A stretch of DNA of 64,000 nt from Rhynchospora pubera (lineage: Eukaryota; Streptophyta; Magnoliopsida; Poales; Cyperaceae): assembly GCA_028095005.1 (NCBI GenBank), contig CM051462.1:81045846-81109845 (forward strand). The letters run 5' to 3'. The notes under the pieces are model-generated. The model ran no database searches and had not been told where the DNA came from. It saw only the letters and a list, made by a program, of their open reading frames with translations. The translations under genes and the position numbers were made by a program. Of this stretch, positions 58,678 to 64,000 are shown in pieces (positions within the stretch are counted from its first letter, which is position 1; every line of letters starts with the position of its first letter).

Positions 58678-60175
58678 ATGGAAAACCTTGATCCCATCAG
58701 AGTTGATGAAGACGACATCACTGCTCCGGCCAGTGCAGAGATCACTAAATCCATTGTCATCCAAACCATGGAAGGTGTAACTTTGCTTGATGTCATGATA
58801 GAGATGAGAAGACGCCTCCCTGCAGGACAACACAGAGTGACAACACTCCTAGAAAACCGATTTCTCATCATCGGCCCCTCTGAGCAATGACGCGATGAGA
58901 TGTTTATAAAAGGCACTATTGAAATCACATATGGAAACAACATGAGGCGGCCATTTCCCATCCTCATTGATCCTCCAAGGGAACTAGACCCCAGAGCAGA
59001 CAGTGTGAGGCTATGGGTAAGAATTGCTGATCTTCCATTTGGATGGTGCTCATGGTATGGAGCAAACATCTTTTTCCCTTTTGGTACAGTTTTACATGCT
59101 GATGCACCAACATACATGGGTATAGATGCCAGATTTGCTAGAGTTGAAGTATTGGTTGAACATAGGGATAGAATACCAGCCTCTCGTGCATTTGAATTAC
59201 ACAGAAGAAATGAAAAAATTGACCTACTTCGGGTTCAGTACGTAGTTGAGGAACCACAAATCAGAAACCCATGTCATGAATACATCAAAGCTTTGCCTAG
59301 GATTGAATGGTCCCCTGCTGATGAGGCAAGACTGCAAAGTATCAATCCACCTGTTAGGGTTGATTCTGGCAGTACTACAACCATGCGACAGAGCAAGAGA
59401 AAAGCAAAGAAAAAGGCTGCAAAAACCACAACCCCCAATAATACTCAAGCAAAAAAAAGGAAGATAGATGAAGTCATCTCCTCAATGATTACTAGATCAC
59501 AAACCAAGGGAGGAAGCAGAACTAAGGAGACAGGAGTTCTCATTGGAGACACCAGGGTAATCAAACCTATAAGCTCTAGTTCTAAAGGAAAAGGAGTACA
59601 AGAAGATCTTGAGGCACAGTTCAGGAAGGAGATGAAACAGGCTAGGAAAGAGAGCCACAGAGCTCAACATGAGGGCCCAGGGCACACCAGTGGGCCCAGT
59701 GTACCCCCTGGGTTCAACCTAAGCTCTCAGGAGACTGATACTGAGGATGAAAAAACTGACACAGAGAGTGACAATACAACCCCTACTGAGGACCAATCAG
59801 TCGATGAACTCATGAAGACACCCTCAGAGGAGCCCAGCAATATGTCATTCTCCACAGAAGGTAACTCTACATTTCTTTCTAGTAACAATATGTGCAGAAG
59901 TCCTAAATAGCTTAGAGAATAGCTTCTTTCTAGACAATATGTTCAAAAGCCCTAAATAACTTCTTTAGTTTAGAGAATACATAAATCCTAGTTTAGAGAA
60001 TAGCTCTACATAAATCCTAGTTTAGAGAATAGCTCTACATAAATATACATTTAACTTTTTCAATAATTGCACTGACTTGAAAACAGACATGGAAAAAACC
60101 TTCATGGATTTGGCAAAGAAGCAGGAAGCAGCAAAGAAGAGCAATGGCTCCACTGATGACACATCCTCTACCTAG
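58678..60175 (+). pseudogene. DUF4283-like cargo protein A with one in-frame TGA
   Basis: Exons 58678-59860 and 60087-60175 (GTAACT donor, GAAAACAG acceptor) give 424 codons with a single TGA at 58888-58890, so the frame is otherwise intact. Residues about 100-165 (LWVRIADLPFGWCSWYGANI ... DARFARVEVLVE) resemble the W-V-R-I-x-x-L-P and F-A-R-V-x-V pattern of the DUF4283 family found in plant LINE ORF1 proteins. A basic Lys-rich segment (about 240-270: KRKAKKKAAK, AKKRKIDEV) could be a nuclear localisation signal. The C-terminus is acidic (ETDTEDEKTDTESDN). No zinc knuckle was seen. Function is unknown; RNA or DNA binding is inferred from family resemblance. Confidence 0.6.
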
Positions 60176-61074
60176 ATGCTGCCCTTTTTTTTTACTTCTC
60201 AGTTATTTATTTATTTTAAATTCTACAAGCTCTAGTATGTTTGTTGTACTGTTAATGGCAAGAATTGTGTGATGTTTAGATGTATGTTTGTGATGTTTAT
60301 ATATAGAATCAAGCTTGAAACAATATAAATTTTATCTTGAGTAGAAAGGTTTCTATTGACATTTGACATTTGTGGCCAACAGGCAATTTTTTTTTTTTTT
60401 TGTAATTTGGTTCATACGCATACCAGAGGTCAATAGTACATATGCAAGGAGAAATTCAAAACTTAACACACAAAATTCCTTCATGTACACCTCTGGTATG
60501 CAATTGGCAGACACTATTGACCATAGCATTGTTTGTCAGCCTATGTAAATTGCATTGTTTGTCAACCGTAATTTAGCTCAATTATTTAGCTCAATTATTT
60601 GTCAATTACAACTTAAAAGCAAAAGGAAAAAAAGCAGTTAACAAAAATCGCATATATATGAAAAAAGAGGAGTTTATGAAAGTACCGAAGAAATATAAAA
60701 TTATCCAGTCGAAGCATGACTTTCGATCGATCGATCCGTTGAATCTGTTCTCCTTCTCCTTGTCGTTCTTTCGATCGATCCGTTGAATCTGCTCTCCTTC
60801 TCGTTCTTTCGATCGATCCGTTGAATCTGCTCTCGTTCTCATGAAAAAACCGAAATAAATAAGGAAAAAATATGAAAAAATACGATTCAAATTTTTTGTT
60901 TTTTTACCTCAAATCTGCTCTCCTTCTTGTTCTCTTTTTTTCAGAATTTTTACAAAATTTTTACTATTTTTTGGAGTGAAACAGAAGGGATAAGAGAGAT
61001 ATTTCTTTGGATATAGCAATAAATGAAGAGAGAAAGAATGCGGCAGGGAAGACTTACCCTAAATACATAACCTT
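60176..61074. other. Interior of the CACTA-type element between the two cargo genes
   Basis: 3' flank of cargo gene A, then AT-rich sequence. Repeated words CATACCAGAGGTCAATAGT and its inverse at 60418-60530 form a short inverted repeat. Confidence 0.45.
60718..60842 (-). repeat. Tandem repeat, three copies of about 40 bp
   Basis: TTTCGATCGATCCGTTGAAT and CTGCTCTCCTTCTCGTTC recur three times; related GATCCGTTTGAATCCGTTG occurs at 63041 near the right end, so both gene units have a copy in their 3' part. Confidence 0.8.
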
Positions 61075-61440
61075 TCTGTAACGGTTATTTATAAATAACC
61101 ATTACAGAAGACTTATTACAGAAGATTGGCTTCTGTAACGGTTATTAGAGAATAACCGTTACACATGTTCTGTGGATGGAACCATTTGGAGAACATATAA
61201 CGGTTATTAGATAATAACCGTTACAGAAGCCAATCTTCTGTAACGGTTATTAGGTAATAACCGTTACAGATAATGTTTATAATAAAAAAATGAAATTATA
61301 ATATTCTGTAACGGTTATTTCTTAATAACCGTTACAGAAGGTCCTTTTTTTTGTTTCGTTTTTTTGATTGGCTAGCCCAATTTGCTAGCCGAATTGGTAC
61401 CAGATTGGTACCCAATTTACATTAAACACATGCAGCATAT
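61075..61440. repeat. Palindromic array, middle copy, and duplicated leader
   Basis: Almost identical over about 320 bp to 58115-58455, including the spacer TGTTCTGTGGATGGAACCAT and the GGCTAGCCC leader. It suggests a recent internal duplication that gave each cargo gene the same upstream region. Confidence 0.92.
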
Positions 61441-61850
61441 CACACATATATCAAACATATATATAATCATGCATATCACACAAACAATAAACAAAGTATT
61501 TAGTTTGCCTCACAAGTATCATCAAATCAGAATCTCAATATCAGAATCGTACAATATCAGAATCTCAATATCATTAATAGCTTAGATAGAAGTGCTTGGT
61601 TTGTCTTAAATTTGGTCAGAACGTACCTGAATCATCAATATCAGAATCTCAATATCAGAACACCTGAATCAAGTTGTAGTCTTCCGAAGAGGTGCTTGGT
61701 TTGTCTTAAATTTGGTCATAATTGTCAGAGAACTTCTTCAATTCTTCCTTTAATCTCTTTGCCTTCTCCTCTCCCTCCCCCATCTATTAATACTCAATCC
61801 CCTCTTGCTGCCTCTTCCACTTCTCCTCCTTTTTAGTTCTTTCTTCAGAT

Positions 61851-62760
61851 ATGGCAAACCTTCATGATTGGCAATTTGTGCCTATGAACAGTGCTGCTGA
61901 GTTTGAAGATCTCAGACCTGATCATTTAAATGTGTTTTACTCTCCTTTACAAGATCTTGACCCTGAAAATGAAGTTCTGCACAGAGCGGCGATTGTTACA
62001 TTCCAAGCAGAAGGATTACTTCCGCCTGATCTTGAGCACCGCTTGGGATTCAGACTTGCACGTCAGTTTGGTTTTGCAGTTCACCAGTATGGTCTCTCTC
62101 CAGTGCACCCAACCTCTGGAGATTTTCTTCTGGTTTGCCCAAATCAAGGGGTCAGGAATGAAATTTGCAGCTTAGGTGTCATTTACCTGCAGAATGTTAG
62201 ATTGGTCCTAACAAGGTGGACTGAGCGTGCTGGTACAGTTTATGAACCTCCTCTTTATCGTACCAGAATCAGAATTACTGGTCCCCCTCTTCATCTCTGG
62301 AAAAGAAGTGCCATTAACATGCTGGTGTCTGGGTTTGGTTATCCAATTTTCACTGCTCCTCACTTCTCTGATGGGATCTTCCTTCATTTGTGTTTGCTTA
62401 ATTAAAGGAGCTCATCCCTCAGAGATCCCTCATCATTTGGTTATCTCTGCAGACCCTCGAGCTGCAAGAGCTAGGGTACATATTGAAGGTTTTGAACAAG
62501 TTGGAGGGCCCACTGAACCACCTTTTGTAGGCCCCGGCAGGCCTTGGGTGCCTCCTCCGCCTCCTCCACCACCATCGACTGACACCGATTCAACTTCTAC
62601 TGAATCAGCTTCTGTTGCTCCTCCTACTGGATCAGCTTCTGGTGTTTCCTTCCCAGTACATTGTGCTACTGGTGATCCCTTTTTAGCTATTGCCTCTTCA
62701 AGTTTTCTGCCTTGGTTCTTTAATGCTATTAATGCCTCCTTTAATGTACAGCAGTTCTAA
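61851..62760 (+). pseudogene. DUF4283-like cargo protein B, frameshifted
   Basis: The first frame, 61851-62405, codes for MANLHDWQFVPMNSAAEF onward. A second overlapping frame continues to 62760 (ISADPRAARARVHIEGFEQ, then eight prolines, then a Ser/Thr-rich tail). Continuity requires a one-base shift near 62385-62400. Residues about 95-165 (YGLSPVHPTSGDFLLVCP; YRTRIRITGPPLHLW at 136; MLVSGFGY) line up with the LINE ORF1 N-terminus at 38281 (YGRLPRDYITHP; YKVRIRIYDYPYEFW; LAVSGFGN), and the part after the shift (IPHHLVI) with IPQYLIL there. The proline run and tail are not in the LINE. Probably a nucleic-acid-binding module; function unknown. A short intron is an unlikely explanation for the shift, since no donor/acceptor pair of usable size is present. 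Confidence 0.6.
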
Positions 62761-63117
62761 GTGCTTCTTCTCTAATCCTTAAATTTTTTGTTTAGCTCTG
62801 TATGCTTTATTGCTGTAATCCTTAAATTTTCTTCTTGGAATATCAACAAAGAGCATTCTTCTTTACTTTGCCTTCACTCTCTTCCTTTTCTCACCTGATC
62901 TGTGTATTATTGCTAGCTACTACTTAATGACGTTTACTATATGACAACACGAAATTCATGCCTATATATATGCAAATTATTAACGAAATGCAAAATAATT
63001 TAAATAAAGAGGAGTTCATGAAAATATACTTTGAACTTCTGATCCGTTTGAATCCGTTGAAAAGTGCGCGCGACTGAGAGTTAGATGAGTGAGGATGATA
63101 TTTTATTTATACATAAC

Positions 63118-63420
63118 CATTCTGTAACGGTTATTAGGAAATAACCGTTACAGAATCACTAAAAAAATAAAAACAAAATTATTTGTCTCTATGTAACGGT
63201 TGTTGGATAATAACCGTTACAGAATATAAGAAATCTGTAACGGTTATTATCCAACAACCGTTACAGAAGGTTGATGCATTTTTTCCCTGACCATGACGGA
63301 AATGTTATTACGGTTGTTTCATAATAACCGTTACAGATTTGTGGCGCCAATTTTTCCGCCTAATGCCTCACTATTCTGTAACGGTTATTTCAATAACCGT
63401 TACAGAAGGTCCTTTTTCCC
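63118..63420. repeat. Palindromic array, right subterminal
   Basis: Five to six TGTAACGGTTATT / AATAACCGTTACAGA hairpins up to the CACTA right end. The last, at about 63374-63408, is followed by AAGGTCCTTTTTCCCGTAGTG-type sequence; the internal arrays end in the same AAGGTCCTTTTT words. Confidence 0.9.
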
Positions 63421-63535
63421 GTAGTGATATTCTTTCGAGAAAGCTTGACACAAGCTGTCAAGAAACAAAAAGAAAAGTGAAAAACTAATTAGCATATCAT
63501 CGAGAAAAAGCGCCTTCTAAAATGACTCTTATAAG

Positions 63536-63985
63536 CACCTGAGCTGGTCTTCCTTTTTCTAAAATTTCTACTAGCAAAAAAATGTCCTGAGCAAATAAAA
63601 AAATAAAATATTGATATTATTTTTTTTATATATAAAATATTACATATTAGGCAATAAAGGTATGGTCAAATTAATAATTTAGTCTTTCCTTTTAAATAAA
63701 TAACTAATTTGTTAGTAACTTAATTTTTTTAAGAAAAGTCTAACATTGATCTATATCACTGATCAAATCAAATTACACAAATTAATGGTCCATAATTGAT
63801 ATAAGAATTGTTTACACCCTTTTATCTGACAAGTTTACTTTTTTTATATGACAAGTTTACCCCTTTTATATGGGTGCTTTATAAATAGTATAGATATAGA
63901 TATAAATATAGATATAGATAAGATGGAACTGGGTATAAAAACACCAGCTCAGGAAATTCAGGAATTAAGGAAACCTGCTCAGGTG
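63536..63985. mobile_element. Possible TIR element with CACCTGAGC ends
   Basis: CACCTGAGCTGGT at the left; ACCAGCTCAGG and ACCTGCTCAGGTG at the right. No target duplication is clear and the interior is AT-rich with a (GATATA)n tract. Confidence 0.4.
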
Positions 63986-64000
63986 GTTCTATACATCTTG

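Larger units (their letters stand above)
57877..63426. mobile_element. CACTA-type element with palindromic arrays and two cargo genes
   Basis: The right end (CCTTTTTCCCGTAGTG) is the inverse of CACTACGGGAAAAAGG. The left end AACTACGCGAAATTTTGG fits CACTACG with a changed first base. Flanks are TTA and ATA, so the 3-bp duplication is imperfect. Arrays of TCTGTAACGGTTATT paired with inverse copies lie inside the left end (57895-58350), in the middle (61075-61340) and inside the right end (63118-63420). Genes at 58678-60175 and 61851-62760 lie between the arrays. No TNPA- or TNPD-like transposase is visible. A non-autonomous gene-carrying CACTA is the best reading. Confidence 0.75.

Noticed and set aside
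57895..63420. CRISPR-like array
   Set aside because: The repeats are palindromic and variable in spacing, have no unique spacers of constant length, and the genome is a plant.
63536..63985. Complete DNA transposon at the right edge
   Set aside because: Only short inverse words and no target duplication; kept as a low-confidence feature.

Overview
The window is nuclear DNA of a flowering plant: AT-rich intergenic sequence, genes split by GT-AG introns, and plant-type transposons (CACTA, Mutator-like, hAT, PIF/Harbinger-like, Helitron ends, an L1-type LINE). A very GC-rich first exon in one gene (48435-48634) would suit a monocot, but I cannot name the species.

Only two genes look like intact host genes. 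One is a G-type lectin S-receptor-like kinase (8 exons, 28653-35108, open for 790 codons). The other is a PLAC8-family cysteine-rich membrane protein (5 exons, 48435-50464, 238 codons). A degraded bHLH transcription-factor fragment lies near the left edge (about 727-1383).

Region 2.6-14.0 kb is a three-layer nest in which each layer has its own target-site duplication: a CACTA element (2614-13964, AAT), containing a hAT element (3565-11200, GTACTAAC), containing a 6.8-kb Mutator-like element (4096-10907, CTTGCAATT). The innermost element has TIRs of about 290 bp and two genes, a plant-mobile-domain (PMD) gene and a convergent gene for a protein with two BED-like zinc fingers. I see no transposase in it.

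Region 14.3-48.3 kb is an old, diverged repeat of the sequence flanking the receptor kinase. Blocks at 14361-25590 reappear in mostly the same order at 35190-48245. The two copies carry different insertions, so each acts as an approximate empty site for the other. Insertions in the left copy include a 3.5-kb element with a 99-bp minisatellite, MITEs, a Helitron end and a CACGA-rich hAT element. The right copy took a nearly complete 8-kb LINE (37422-45416, 14-bp TSD, poly-A tail).

Region 50.5-57.6 kb is gene-poor and holds a second Mutator-like element (53075-54530) plus small elements. Region 57.9-63.4 kb is a second CACTA-type element. It is built of palindromic TGTAACGGTTA arrays and carries two protein genes, each broken by one lesion. 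One of them (61851-62760) resembles the N-terminal part of the LINE ORF1 in the same window. That link between a LINE coat-like protein and cargo of a DNA transposon, together with the PMD plus BED-finger Mutator-like element, is the most interesting material here.
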